NCBI GenBank assembly: GCA_021731815.1
Contig: JAKFWO010000012.1
Coordinates: forward strand, 1 to 40,505
Reading direction: 5' to 3'
DNA: 40,505 nucleotides
DNA from: Hyphomonadaceae bacterium
GTDB lineage: Bacteria; Pseudomonadota; Alphaproteobacteria; Caulobacterales; Aquidulcibacteraceae
In this document: piece after piece, positions 26,370 through 34,961 of the stretch
Layout: each line of letters begins with the position of its first letter
How positions within the stretch are numbered: the first letter of the stretch is position 1
The notes under the pieces: model-generated
Told to the model about the DNA's origin: nothing
The model's database searches: none
What the model saw: only the letters and a program-made list of their open reading frames with translations
Program-made: the position numbers and the translations under genes

Positions 26370-28583
26370 GTGTCAGCCAACAGCAGAACCGTGTCAGACC
26401 GCCACCCGTCCGTGGGAAACCGCGCGTATTGGCTCCTCGGCAGCGCTTTGCTCCTCTCGACGGGAATGGCACATGCACAGGGCGCGGTGGCCGCTTCCGA
26501 CCTCGCCGCAGAGGCGGATTCGCCCACCGAAACCGTGCTGGTCATCGGCCGGGCGCAGGGCTATCGCGCCATCACCAGCACGGGCACGACGCGCACGCCG
26601 ACCGCGATCGAGGACATTCCCCAGATCGTCACCATCATCACGCGCGAGCTGATCGAGGACGCGGCGATCAATTCCATCGCCGATGTCGCGCGCTTTACGC
26701 CGGGTGTCACCATCGGCCAGGGCGAGGGCAATCGCGACCAGATCACCCTGCGCGGCAACAACACCACTGCCAATTTCTTCATCGACGGCTATCGCGACGA
26801 TGTTCAATATTTCCGGCCGCTCTACAATATCGAGCGGGTGGAGGTCCTGCTCGGGGCCAATGCGCTGGCCTTCGGACGCGGCGGCGGCGGGGGCGTCATC
26901 AACCGGGTCACCAAATCGCCGGTTTTCGACCAATTCGTCTCGACACGACTGGCCGCTGACAGTTTTGGCGCATTTGCCGCCGAACTGGATGCCAATGGCC
27001 CGATTGGCGACCAGGCTGCGTTGCGGCTGAATGCCTTCTACGAAACCGCGCAGACACATCGCGATTTCTATGGGCTCGAGCGGTTTGGTTTCAACCCGAC
27101 CTTTGCGTTGCGGGTCACGGACAAAACGCGGATCGGGCTGTCTTATGAATATCTGCGCGACGACCGCACCACCGACCGCGGCATCCCTTCGCTAAACGGG
27201 CGACCGATCGGCGGTTTCCGCGATGTTTTGTTCGGAAAGCCGGATTTCAGCCGCTCCCTGTTCACGGGCAATGTCGCAAAGGCCACGATCGAGCATGATT
27301 TCACGCCCGACCTTACCCTGACCAGCGTGCTGGTCTATGGCGACTATGACAAGATCTATGCCAATCTGTTCCCGGCGACAGCCGTTACAACCACTGCGGC
27401 CGGCGTGCAGCAAGTGGGGATCGAGGCCTATATCGATCCCACAAAACGCCGGAATATCCTGTCACAAACCAATCTGGTGTGGCGGTTCGGAACCTTCGGG
27501 ATCGATCATCAGGTGTTGTTCGGCTTCGAGGCCGGAGACCAACTCACCACCAATCGCCGCTTCAACGGATTTTTCTCCGGCGTTCCGACCACCCAAAGCG
27601 GAAGACGGACACTCATCCCCCTCCCCGCCCCGGTTTCGGGTGCGCGCCTTGCCATCCCGACGCTCAGCTTCCCCGAAAGCGGACCCGCTTTTCTGGCCGG
27701 CAATGCCAATCGCGACGTGCGGACCGATGCCGATCTGATTTCCGGCTATGTGCAGGATCAGATTTCGCTGGGCGAGCGTTTCGAACTGATCCTGGGTGGG
27801 CGCTATGACCGTTTCGACCTCAGGGTCGACAATCTGTTCACGGGCCAGACCTTTGCCCGGGTGGACGATCTGTTTTCCCCGCGCGCCGGGCTGGTTTGGA
27901 AGCCGGTCAAGGCCCTGTCGCTGTATTCCTCCTTCAGCCGCAGTTTTCTGCCCCAGTCGGGCGATCAATTCCTGTCGCTCGATATCACCGCCGCTTCCCT
28001 CGAACCCGAGCGTTTCGACAATATCGAAGCGGGGGTCAAATGGTCGATCCGGCCGGAATTGCGGCTGAGCGCGGCGGTCTATCGCCTCAATCGCACCAAT
28101 ACGCGCGAACCGACCGGCACGGCCGGAATCATCGCGCTGACCGGTGCCCAGCGCAGCCGCGGCCTCGAATTGGGGCTCGAGGGGCAGATCCTGCCACATT
28201 GGAATATCTCGGCCGCTTATACGTTGCAGGAGGCAGAGATCACCGCGACCACCCTCGCCGCGCCGGCCGGGCGCCGATTGGGGCAGGTGCCGCGCCATAT
28301 TTTCAACGCCTGGAACCGTTATGATTTCTCGAAGCATTTCGGGGCGGGGATCGGAATTTTCCACCAGTCGCAATCCTTCGCCACCATCAGCAACACCACC
28401 ATCCTGCCGGATTTTACGCGCGCCGATCTCGGCCTGTTCTTCCGGTTGAACCCAAGGCTGGAAGGCCAGGTCAATATCGAGAACCTGTTCAACGGCACCT
28501 ATTTTCCCACCGCCCATACCGACAACAATATCTCGACGGGTGGCCCGCGCGCCGCCCGCTTCACGCTCAAGGCGGTTTTCTGA
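26370..28583 (+). CDS. TonB-dependent siderophore receptor
   Basis: The 737-residue protein has a signal peptide (ending in GMAHAQ), a TonB-box region (ETVLVIG), a plug with TRTPTAIEDIPQIVTIITRELI and NIERVEVLLGANALAFGRGGGGGVINRVTK, and a beta barrel ending in RAARFTLKAVF. The plug pattern (IEDIPQ, FIDGYRDDVQYFRPLYNIERVEVL) is that of ferric siderophore receptors of the FhuE/Fiu kind. The start is GTG 26370, seven bases after AAGAAGGAG. Two Fur-like sites precede it, in line with iron control. There is no siderophore biosynthesis gene or ABC transporter nearby, so it probably takes up foreign siderophores; the exact ligand cannot be told. Confidence 0.93.
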   Translation: MSANSRTVSDRHPSVGNRAYWLLGSALLLSTGMAHAQGAVAASDLAAEADSPTETVLVIGRAQGYRAITSTGTTRTPTAIEDIPQIVTIITRELIEDAAINSIADVARFTPGVTIGQGEGNRDQITLRGNNTTANFFIDGYRDDVQYFRPLYNIERVEVLLGANALAFGRGGGGGVINRVTKSPVFDQFVSTRLAADSFGAFAAELDANGPIGDQAALRLNAFYETAQTHRDFYGLERFGFNPTFALRVTDKTRIGLSYEYLRDDRTTDRGIPSLNGRPIGGFRDVLFGKPDFSRSLFTGNVAKATIEHDFTPDLTLTSVLVYGDYDKIYANLFPATAVTTTAAGVQQVGIEAYIDPTKRRNILSQTNLVWRFGTFGIDHQVLFGFEAGDQLTTNRRFNGFFSGVPTTQSGRRTLIPLPAPVSGARLAIPTLSFPESGPAFLAGNANRDVRTDADLISGYVQDQISLGERFELILGGRYDRFDLRVDNLFTGQTFARVDDLFSPRAGLVWKPVKALSLYSSFSRSFLPQSGDQFLSLDITAASLEPERFDNIEAGVKWSIRPELRLSAAVYRLNRTNTREPTGTAGIIALTGAQRSRGLELGLEGQILPHWNISAAYTLQEAEITATTLAAPAGRRLGQVPRHIFNAWNRYDFSKHFGAGIGIFHQSQSFATISNTTILPDFTRADLGLFFRLNPRLEGQVNIENLFNGTYFPTAHTDNNISTGGPRAARFTLKAVF

Positions 28584-28612
28584 GGCGCATCCGGCGAAAT
28601 CGCATCGGGACC

Positions 28613-28644
28613 ATATCGGGTCGGGGCAATATCGGGTCGGGGCA
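28613..28644. repeat. 16-bp direct repeat, two units
   Basis: Two perfect copies of atatcgggtcggggca lie head to tail between the siderophore receptor and the acyl-CoA dehydrogenase. They are flanked by a distant 7-bp inverted repeat (ggcgcat at 28584, atgcgcc at 28652), which could form a weak stem just after the receptor stop codon. Confidence 0.85.
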
Positions 28645-28790
28645 CGGGTGAATGCGCCGGGTGGGACAGTGGCGTGCGTTCCATTTCCCCGTGCGACGGG
28701 CTGGATTTGTCGGCCGGATCCGGGGTAGACCAGCAGGGATTATTTCATCCGCATGCAGGGTGCGCGGGCTGAAACCATACAGGAAATCCC

Positions 28791-29933
28791 ATGTCCCAAT
28801 TCGACCTTACCCCGGACCAGCGCGCGATTCAGGAATCCGCGCGGCGCTTCACCGCCCAATCCATCACGCCCTATGCCGCCCAGTGGGATGAGGCGCATTT
28901 CTTTCCGGCCGATGTGGTGCGCGCCGCCGCCGGTTTGGGATTTGCGTCGATCTATGTATCGGAGGAAGCGGGCGGTGCGGGGCTCGGGCGGCTCGAGGCC
29001 GCGCTCGTCATGGAAGCCATGGCCTATGGCTGCCCTTCGACCAGCGCCTTCATCTCCATCCACAATATGGCGTCCTGGATGATCGACCGCTTTGGATCGC
29101 CGGCGGTCAAGGCCAAATATCTGCCCCGTCTCACAGGCATGGAATGGATGGCGAGCTATTGCCTGACCGAACCGGGATCCGGCTCCGACGCCGCGAGCCT
29201 CGTCACCAAAGCCGTGGCGGATGGCAGCGATTACCGCATTTCCGGAGCCAAGGCTTTCATCTCGGGCGGCGGAACCAATGATCTCTATGTGGTCATGGCC
29301 CGCACGGGGGAAGCCGGCGCGCGCGGCATTTCCTGCTTCGCGGTCGAGAAGGACATGAAGGGCGTCAGTTTCGGAGCCAATGAGCGCAAAATGGGCTGGC
29401 GCTCACAGCCGACCTCGGCCGTGATGTTCGACGATGTCCGCGTGCCGGCCGAAAACCGCATCGGCGGCGCGGGCGAGGGCTTTCGCATCGCCATGTCGGG
29501 GCTGGATGGCGGGCGGCTCAATATCGGGGCCTGTTCGCTGGGCGGGGCGCAGCGCGCGCTCGATGAAACGCTGGCCTATACGAAGACCCGCAAGCAATTC
29601 GGCCAGGCGATCGCGGAATTCCAGAACACGCAATTCATGCTGGCCGATATGGCGACCGATCTCGAAGCCGCCCGGCAATTGCTCTATGTCGCCGCCGACA
29701 AGGTCAGCAATTATACACCCGACAAGACCAAATTCGCGGCCATGGCCAAAAGATTTGCCACCGATGCGGGCTCGGCGGTGGTGGACCGTGCCTTGCAGCT
29801 CCATGGTGGCTACGGCTATTTGCAGGATTACCCGATCGAGCGGTTGCTCCGCGACCTGCGCGTGCACCAGATCCTCGAAGGCACCAATCAGGTCATGCGC
29901 ATGATCATCGCCCGCGATCTGCTCAGGCAATAA
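28791..29933 (+). CDS. Acyl-CoA dehydrogenase, isobutyryl-CoA dehydrogenase-like
   Basis: This FAD-dependent flavoenzyme introduces an alpha,beta double bond in acyl-CoA. The 380-residue product has the family signatures YCLTEPGSGSDAASL, RISGAKAFISGGG, the C-terminal QLHGGYGYLQDYPIERLLRD, and the catalytic base Glu363 in LEGTNQVMR. The overall sequence resembles ACAD8-type isobutyryl-CoA dehydrogenases of valine breakdown (FISIHNMASWMIDRFG, KAFISGGGTNDLYVVMARTG). No other valine-pathway genes (mmsA, mmsB) are seen in the window, so short-branched-chain specificity is a family-based inference. The start has ACAGGAAA upstream. The gene seems to be transcribed alone. Confidence 0.9.
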   Translation: MSQFDLTPDQRAIQESARRFTAQSITPYAAQWDEAHFFPADVVRAAAGLGFASIYVSEEAGGAGLGRLEAALVMEAMAYGCPSTSAFISIHNMASWMIDRFGSPAVKAKYLPRLTGMEWMASYCLTEPGSGSDAASLVTKAVADGSDYRISGAKAFISGGGTNDLYVVMARTGEAGARGISCFAVEKDMKGVSFGANERKMGWRSQPTSAVMFDDVRVPAENRIGGAGEGFRIAMSGLDGGRLNIGACSLGGAQRALDETLAYTKTRKQFGQAIAEFQNTQFMLADMATDLEAARQLLYVAADKVSNYTPDKTKFAAMAKRFATDAGSAVVDRALQLHGGYGYLQDYPIERLLRDLRVHQILEGTNQVMRMIIARDLLRQ

Positions 29934-30115
29934 TGACCGCGGGCAAAAATCGATTGCAGGGAATTCCACGCCTGAAACTGCCCGAAGATTCATATGACTT
30001 TACAAAAGCAAGAAAAAAATCTGCTCGATTCATCAATTATTTTTCTTGACCTCCTCGCGGCGATGTACTGAGTTCATCCTGCTGTGGATTGCATTCTCAT
30101 GATGTGGGGTCATAG

Positions 30116-31216
30116 ATGCGCGAGCAATCAAACGAACAATTTCTCATTCTGATCGACACGAGCCCGCTGCGGCGGGCCGGGCTCACTGCGGTTCTGCGCG
30201 ACTGGAGCGCGCAGGAAGGGTTGACTATCGACGCCGCCGCCGACCCGGTGGCCGCGGCGAGTGGCGACGCCAATGTGTTTCGTGCCGCACTGGTCATTCT
30301 CAGCATTGGCGGGCTATCGCTGCTCGATGACGGGCCGATGAATATTCTGCGCACCCTCAAGGGCATGGCCGGCGATGCGCCGCTGGTGATCATCGCCGAT
30401 GTCTGCCACACGCCGGAAATCGTCGCGGCCTTCCGCTTCGGCGCTTCCGCCTATCTTCCGACGCTGATGGACCCGGCAATCATCGTCCCCGCGCTCACCT
30501 TTGTGCGGAAGGGGGGACAGGTGTTCCCGCCCAGCGCCCTGTTCGGCATGCCCGATTTCGAGGAGCCCTCGCCGCGCGAGGGCAGCCGTGCGAGCGATGT
30601 CGCGCTTTCCGCGAGGGTGCCGTCCACAGACAAGTCCGCCCCCGGAACCGACGCAGCCCCGCCCGTTCGCAAGGCACCGCGCAGCGACATGAACGGCCCC
30701 ACCTTTAATGAGGCCCGCCCTAACGACGCCCGCCATGATGAGGCTCTGGAAGCACCACTGACCGGGCGCCAGACCGAGGTTCTGGAATATCTCGGCCGCG
30801 GCCAGAGCAACAAGCATATCGCACGCGCGCTCGGAATGACGGAAGCAACCGTCAAGGTCCATGTCCGTCAGGTGATCCGCAAGCTCGGCGTGAGCAATCG
30901 TACCCAGGCCGCAGTGCTGGCCGGCAATGTGCGCCCCGGAACCAGGGCAAGGAAAGAAACGGGGGGGATGTTTGACAACCCGGTTCGAAATCTCGTTGAG
31001 ATCGAGCGCTTCCAGCGCAAGACCATCCGGGCCGCCGCCGAATCCGACGGAATCCTCGCCGATGACGCGCGCGACACCGAAACCGGAGAGACCCGCCCGC
31101 CTTCCCCGCGCAACGCGATTCCGATCCGGACCAGTGAATTTCCGGTCCTGCGTCCAATTGCTTCAGGGCAGAAGCCTGAACTCCACCGACGCGCGGAGGA
31201 GCCGATTTCGGCCTGA
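30116..31216 (+). CDS. LuxR-type regulator with a degenerate receiver domain
   Basis: The 366-residue protein begins with a receiver-like fold (about 8-140; FLILIDTSPLRRAGLTAVL), but the phosphoacceptor Asp is replaced by Ser63 (LVILSIGG), one of the acidic-pocket residues is missing (LIDTSP), and the conserved Lys is Thr (ASAYLPT). It should therefore not be controlled by phosphorylation. After a proline-rich linker (about 150-215) comes a normal LuxR helix-turn-helix (LTGRQTEVLEYLGRGQSN...TEATVKVHVRQVIRKLGVSNRTQA). Unusually, about 90 residues follow, so the DNA-binding domain is internal. The promoter region (29934-30115) is AT-rich. Target genes are unknown; no histidine kinase is adjacent. 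Confidence 0.88.
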   Translation: MREQSNEQFLILIDTSPLRRAGLTAVLRDWSAQEGLTIDAAADPVAAASGDANVFRAALVILSIGGLSLLDDGPMNILRTLKGMAGDAPLVIIADVCHTPEIVAAFRFGASAYLPTLMDPAIIVPALTFVRKGGQVFPPSALFGMPDFEEPSPREGSRASDVALSARVPSTDKSAPGTDAAPPVRKAPRSDMNGPTFNEARPNDARHDEALEAPLTGRQTEVLEYLGRGQSNKHIARALGMTEATVKVHVRQVIRKLGVSNRTQAAVLAGNVRPGTRARKETGGMFDNPVRNLVEIERFQRKTIRAAAESDGILADDARDTETGETRPPSPRNAIPIRTSEFPVLRPIASGQKPELHRRAEEPISA

Positions 31217-31579
31217 GCGCATCCACCCCCCCCCTCTGGATTTGTCATACCGGGTCCGCCATGCAGCTTGCCCGCGAATGGCCGCGCAAATCTCTGACAC
31301 GGCACATCTGACGGAACCATCATTTGCACGAGCCGGGTGGTCAAGGCCTTCCGCGCCGAACCGGGCCACGGCACCGGCCCCGGCCCGCTCGAAGCCGTGT
31401 GATGGATGGTGTGAGAGGCGGAGTGAGAGGCGGAGTGAGAGGCGGAGTGGGAGACCCTGTCACGGCCGGGATGTGACGGTACGCTTCGCCGCCCGACTTT
31501 CCGGACAGCAAAGCCTCATGGTTGACAGGCCCGGATAACCATGCCCGCGTGGTCCTGGATGGGCAACGAGGCCGGCGTC
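31217..31579. other. Intergenic stretch downstream of the LuxR-type gene
   Basis: It holds a run of nine C residues (31226-31234), ten bases after the stop, and a 12-bp tandem repeat (31411-31446). No gene is supported. Confidence 0.6.
31411..31446. repeat. 12-bp tandem repeat, three units
   Basis: Three perfect copies of gtgagaggcgga lie head to tail, followed by a diverged partial copy (gtgggaga). They are intergenic, about 130 bp upstream of the secreted-protein gene. Confidence 0.9.
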
Positions 31580-32698
31580 ATGAATCCTTTCAAAGTCCTT
31601 TTGGTTTTTCTGGCCGCGGTCACCTTGCCACCGGGCGCTGCCATGGCCAGGAATAATGCCCCGGCGATCACCAGCACCGTCAGTTCCCATAACCAAATGG
31701 CAAAGGCTTCAGTGCTGTTTGTCGGCTCCTGGCAAGGCAGGTCCCTTAAAGGATACGCGCTTGGCATTGTGTCCGGCCTCGAGGCCGGGGGGCACCATAC
31801 AATCCGCTTTGTTCCCCAAAAGGATGGATGGTTCAATCGAACAGGCCTCGTGTCCGATAATTCTTCATTCTATTTCCCTCGTGTGGACGGAAAACATTCG
31901 GCCTGTGAGATTGTAAGAACCGATATCAATTTGTCTTCGGAGCAAATCATCTTTTCGGGACCCGATGATTGCGGCCTTGTCGGCAGTCTGACGCATCAGG
32001 GCATCGACTATCTCCTGGTCACGCGCGTGCATGCGTCACATTTTCTTCGGGGCGTTCCAATTCCCTCCGACGTCTCCCTTGCGATGCTTGAGGTACAAGA
32101 AGGCGCGCGCGCCAGAATTGTATCGGACACGCACGGAATCTACGAGAACAGCGGCGGGATTCTGGTCGATCCAGTGCTTGGCGTGATCAAGGGGGCCAAT
32201 TCTCCGGGCAAGGGGGTAAACCCTGTGCCCGGCGCGTTCCTCGCCTGGCGGCGAGGCGATTTGGCCACAGGCAAGTTTGGCGTCTTTCCCGATTTTTCGT
32301 CGGCCTATGCTTATTTGGCGGGCGCAGCGACCAACCCGATTTCGGCCGCTTTTGTCACGGAAAATTACGCTCCCCGAACATCGGAAGCCGAGCAATCAAG
32401 GCTTCTGACGCCCCTTCCTGACAACGCCCCGGAAGTCTTTTTTCAGGCACGCGACGGAAAGAAATTCATCCCCGATTCCGGGCTTGTCCTTTGGCACCGT
32501 ACCGGAAAGGTCCGCACCGATTTCGGTGCCCATGACTTCCGTGGCAGCGCCGTGGTGACGCCCGCGAGATTGGAACAAGGCACTCTGATTCCTTATTATT
32601 ATTACGAATATCAGGGCACACTGCCCTTCACGCCGGTGCAGTCCGGAATGATCGATGCCGGAGATGTGCAGCGCTTCGCAACCAAAAGGGCGCGTTGA
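31580..32698 (+). CDS. Secreted protein of unknown function
   Basis: I do not recognise a family. The 372-residue product starts with a classical signal peptide (MNPFKVLLVFLAAVTLPPGAAMA, cleavage after AMA). The mature part has ASVLFVGSWQGRSLKGYALGIVSG, two cysteines (CEIVRTD and DDCGLVG) that could form a disulfide, a middle region rich in glycine and proline, and a C-terminal YYYYEYQGTLPF. An ATG 13 codons earlier (31541) is possible but would precede the signal peptide with a hydrophilic stretch. Parts of the gene are AT-richer than its neighbours. The 12-bp repeat lies upstream. Nothing in the neighbourhood indicates its role. Confidence 0.75.
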   Translation: MNPFKVLLVFLAAVTLPPGAAMARNNAPAITSTVSSHNQMAKASVLFVGSWQGRSLKGYALGIVSGLEAGGHHTIRFVPQKDGWFNRTGLVSDNSSFYFPRVDGKHSACEIVRTDINLSSEQIIFSGPDDCGLVGSLTHQGIDYLLVTRVHASHFLRGVPIPSDVSLAMLEVQEGARARIVSDTHGIYENSGGILVDPVLGVIKGANSPGKGVNPVPGAFLAWRRGDLATGKFGVFPDFSSAYAYLAGAATNPISAAFVTENYAPRTSEAEQSRLLTPLPDNAPEVFFQARDGKKFIPDSGLVLWHRTGKVRTDFGAHDFRGSAVVTPARLEQGTLIPYYYYEYQGTLPFTPVQSGMIDAGDVQRFATKRAR

Positions 32699-32751
32699 AT
32701 GCCCGGTCGGTGCAAGTGAAACTTCTGACATATTTCCCCGCAGTCTCATCG

Positions 32752-32837
32752 GGTGACTACAGCCACCGGGAAAGCACTGCGCCCTCCGTGCGGGCAACGG
32801 CTCACACCACCGCAGCCCGGGACTTTCGCGCAAGCGC
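32752..32837 (+). promoter_or_regulatory. Possible structured RNA leader of the MDR oxidoreductase gene
   Basis: The 198-bp gap before the oxidoreductase can fold compactly: ccggg (32766-32770) with cccgg (32816-32820), stacked after a six-base bulge on ctgcg (32777-32781) with cgcag (32811-32815), enclosing ccgt/acgg (32786-32789 and 32797-32800), then a small gcg/cgc hairpin (32828-32837). An alternative stem ggtg/cacc (32752-32755 and 32764-32767) overlaps the first arm, as in switching leaders. It matches no riboswitch class I know. It could also be a terminator for the preceding gene or chance in GC-rich DNA. Confidence 0.25.
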
Positions 32838-32896
32838 AAAATGAGGCGTAATGGTGCAGCCGCACTCCCGCCCGCCGCATAAAGGAAGAATATCCA

Positions 32897-33904
32897 ATGT
32901 CGCTCCAGAAATCCCGTGAAATCCACCTCCTGCGCCGGCCCGTGGGCATGCCTTCCGTGGAAGATTTCGAACTGGCCGCGATCGATCTTCCCCCGCTTGC
33001 CGAAGGCGAACTGCGCGTGCGCAATCAATGGCTGTCGGTCGATCCCTATATGCGTGGGCGCATGTATGAGCGCGAAAGCTATGTCCCGCCCTTTGCGCTG
33101 GGCCGGGCTATGGAAGGCGGTGCCATCGGCGTGGTGGAGGAAAGCCGGAATCCGGGCTTCACGCCGGGCCAGCATGTCCTGTCCATGCATGGCTGGCGCG
33201 AGGGCTTTATCAGCAACGGCATGGGGCTAACCCCGATCGATCCCGCCATCGCACCACCCCAGGCCTTTCTCGGCGCGCTGGGTATGCCGGGGCTGACCGC
33301 CTATGCCGGCCTGTTGCGCGTGGGGCAGCCGAAAGAAAGCGAGACTGTCTTCGTCTCCGCGGCGGCGGGCGCGGTTGGCTCGATCGTCGTTCAGATTGCA
33401 AAGGCCAAGGGCTGCAAGGTGGTGGGCAGCGCCGGCGACGACGACAAATGCGAATGGGTGCGCTCGCTCGGTGCCGATGCCATGATCAATTACAAGAAGG
33501 AGGCCAATCTCACCAAAGCCCTGGCCGCCGCCGCTCCGAAGGGGATCGACATTTATTTCGACAATGTGGGCGGCCCGCATCTTGAGGCCGCATTGCATGT
33601 CATCCGGCCCTTCGGGCGCATCCCGGTTTGCGGAATGATTTCGGGCTATAATGACACTGCGCCCGCGCCGGGGCCGGCCAATCTCATCATGGTCATCCCC
33701 AAACGCCTGCGGATCGAGGGTTTCATCGTCTCGGACCATTATGATCTCATGCCCGATTTCCTCCGCGACATGGGGGCCTGGATCGCGGCGGGCAAATTGA
33801 GCTGGCGTGAAACCGTCTTCGAGGGGATCGACAAAACTCCGGAGGCCTTTCTCAGCCTGTTTACGGGGGCCAATTCCGGCAAGATGCTGGTGAAGTTGAC
33901 CTGA
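32897..33904 (+). CDS. NADPH-dependent MDR-family reductase (CurA/double-bond reductase-like)
   Basis: The 335-residue protein is a zinc-free medium-chain dehydrogenase/reductase: SVDPYMRGRM near the N-terminus, GMPGLTAYAGLL, the NADPH-binding SAAAGAVGSIVVQIAKAKGCKVVGSAG, and DIYFDNVGGPHLEAAL are typical of the leukotriene-B4 12-hydroxydehydrogenase/curcumin reductase group, which reduces activated carbon-carbon double bonds. The substrate cannot be told. The ribosome-binding site AAGGAAG precedes the ATG. The gene is convergent with the TIR gene: as read, the TIR frame runs 44 bp into its 3' end, whereas the alternative TIR frame stops at 33916, just outside. Confidence 0.92.
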   Translation: MSLQKSREIHLLRRPVGMPSVEDFELAAIDLPPLAEGELRVRNQWLSVDPYMRGRMYERESYVPPFALGRAMEGGAIGVVEESRNPGFTPGQHVLSMHGWREGFISNGMGLTPIDPAIAPPQAFLGALGMPGLTAYAGLLRVGQPKESETVFVSAAAGAVGSIVVQIAKAKGCKVVGSAGDDDKCEWVRSLGADAMINYKKEANLTKALAAAAPKGIDIYFDNVGGPHLEAALHVIRPFGRIPVCGMISGYNDTAPAPGPANLIMVIPKRLRIEGFIVSDHYDLMPDFLRDMGAWIAAGKLSWRETVFEGIDKTPEAFLSLFTGANSGKMLVKLT

Positions 33905-34961
33905 TCTGGCGGGGCTCAGGGTATCGGCCCGCAGATTTCCACCTCCTGCAACTCGTGTCGTTCGAGCGCGCAGATCGCCTCGCCCGAGGCCTTGCATTCA
34001 ATCCCGCTGGCACCCCCCCGGCACCCCCTCCTGCGCCCGACCCGCATTCCCATGGCCCGGTCCCGGCGCGGGCGGCAATGAGGCGGAACAAATTGCCGGT
34101 CGCAGCAAATCCGCCACACAATCGCGCGGCATCGGCAGCGAGCGCGGCCTTGCGCGCTGCGTCATCTGCGGATGCTTTGACGATGACCGTAAGCGGCAGG
34201 CGACGCTCCGCCGGAATCCAGGATTCCCGCCTTTCCTGCCTTCGGGCGGCATAGAGATCGGCGGCGCGCGCCCGATAAACCCCGTCGGGAAAGGCACTGA
34301 CATGGGCGGCGAGCGCCGGACAGCTCCGTGGCGAGACCGCGGCCCAGGCCAGACGCTCGGCCCGTGTCGGCTGCCCGCCCAGACCCAGCGCCCCGCAGCC
34401 ATCGGCGATGACCGGTCGCGGCGGCAGTGAACAGATCTGCACCTGAATCGAATTGACATCGGCGGCGAAGGCGATCGCCCCGCTCGCCCCGAGCGCCGCC
34501 GCCCCGAGCCGCATCCGTTGCAGCGCCAGCCGCATCCGGCCCTGCATTTTCGGCGGTTCCGCCCCGTTAAGCCGCGCGTGCAGCAGAGCCACCAGATCCT
34601 CGAAGCGCGGATCACGCGGCGAGCCCCGCCAGCCCACGAGATCGAGCGCGTGCACCTCGCCAAATCCCAGCGGCGGGGTCGTGCGCGCCATCGTCACCGG
34701 CACCAGCGCCCCGCGCTTTAGCCCGTGGGCGGCCTCGTCGCGCACAAAACTGCCCTCGGGCCCGGTGCTGGCCGGCGTCCACAGCACCAGCACGAGCCGC
34801 GCGGCAGCCAGCGCCTCTGCAACCGCCTCCCGCCAGCTTTCGGCCGGCACCAGCGCCCGATCCCACCACACGGAAAAGCCGGCGCGCTCCAAAGCCTGCG
34901 CCAGCCGCGCGGCCTGGCGCACATCCCCGCTTTTATAGGAGAGGAAGAGATCATGGGTCAT
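33861..34961 (-). CDS. Membrane-anchored TIR-domain protein, C-terminus probably frameshifted
   Basis: The N-terminal 1-135 is a TIR domain: DLFLSYKSGDVRQAARLAQ, FSVWWDRALVPAESWREAV, LVLVLWTPAS, and VRDEAAHGLKRG with Glu76 at the place of the NAD-cleaving glutamate of bacterial TIRs. A hydrophobic segment (about 152-167) is followed by a domain with several cysteines and no family I recognise. At a run of seven G (plus-strand C run at 34013-34019) the frame continues as a basic, low-complexity tail that overlaps the convergent gene by 44 bp. One extra G would instead give a tail GIECKASGEAIC...EVEICGPIP that stops at 33916. It is coupled (ATGA) to the upstream TPR-like gene. Bacterial TIRs serve in defence or signalling; which applies here is open. 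Confidence 0.8.
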   Translation of the reverse strand: MTHDLFLSYKSGDVRQAARLAQALERAGFSVWWDRALVPAESWREAVAEALAAARLVLVLWTPASTGPEGSFVRDEAAHGLKRGALVPVTMARTTPPLGFGEVHALDLVGWRGSPRDPRFEDLVALLHARLNGAEPPKMQGRMRLALQRMRLGAAALGASGAIAFAADVNSIQVQICSLPPRPVIADGCGALGLGGQPTRAERLAWAAVSPRSCPALAAHVSAFPDGVYRARAADLYAARRQERRESWIPAERRLPLTVIVKASADDAARKAALAADAARLCGGFAATGNLFRLIAARAGTGPWECGSGAGGGAGGVPAGLNARPRARRSARSNDTSCRRWKSAGRYPEPRQIRSTSPASCRNWPP

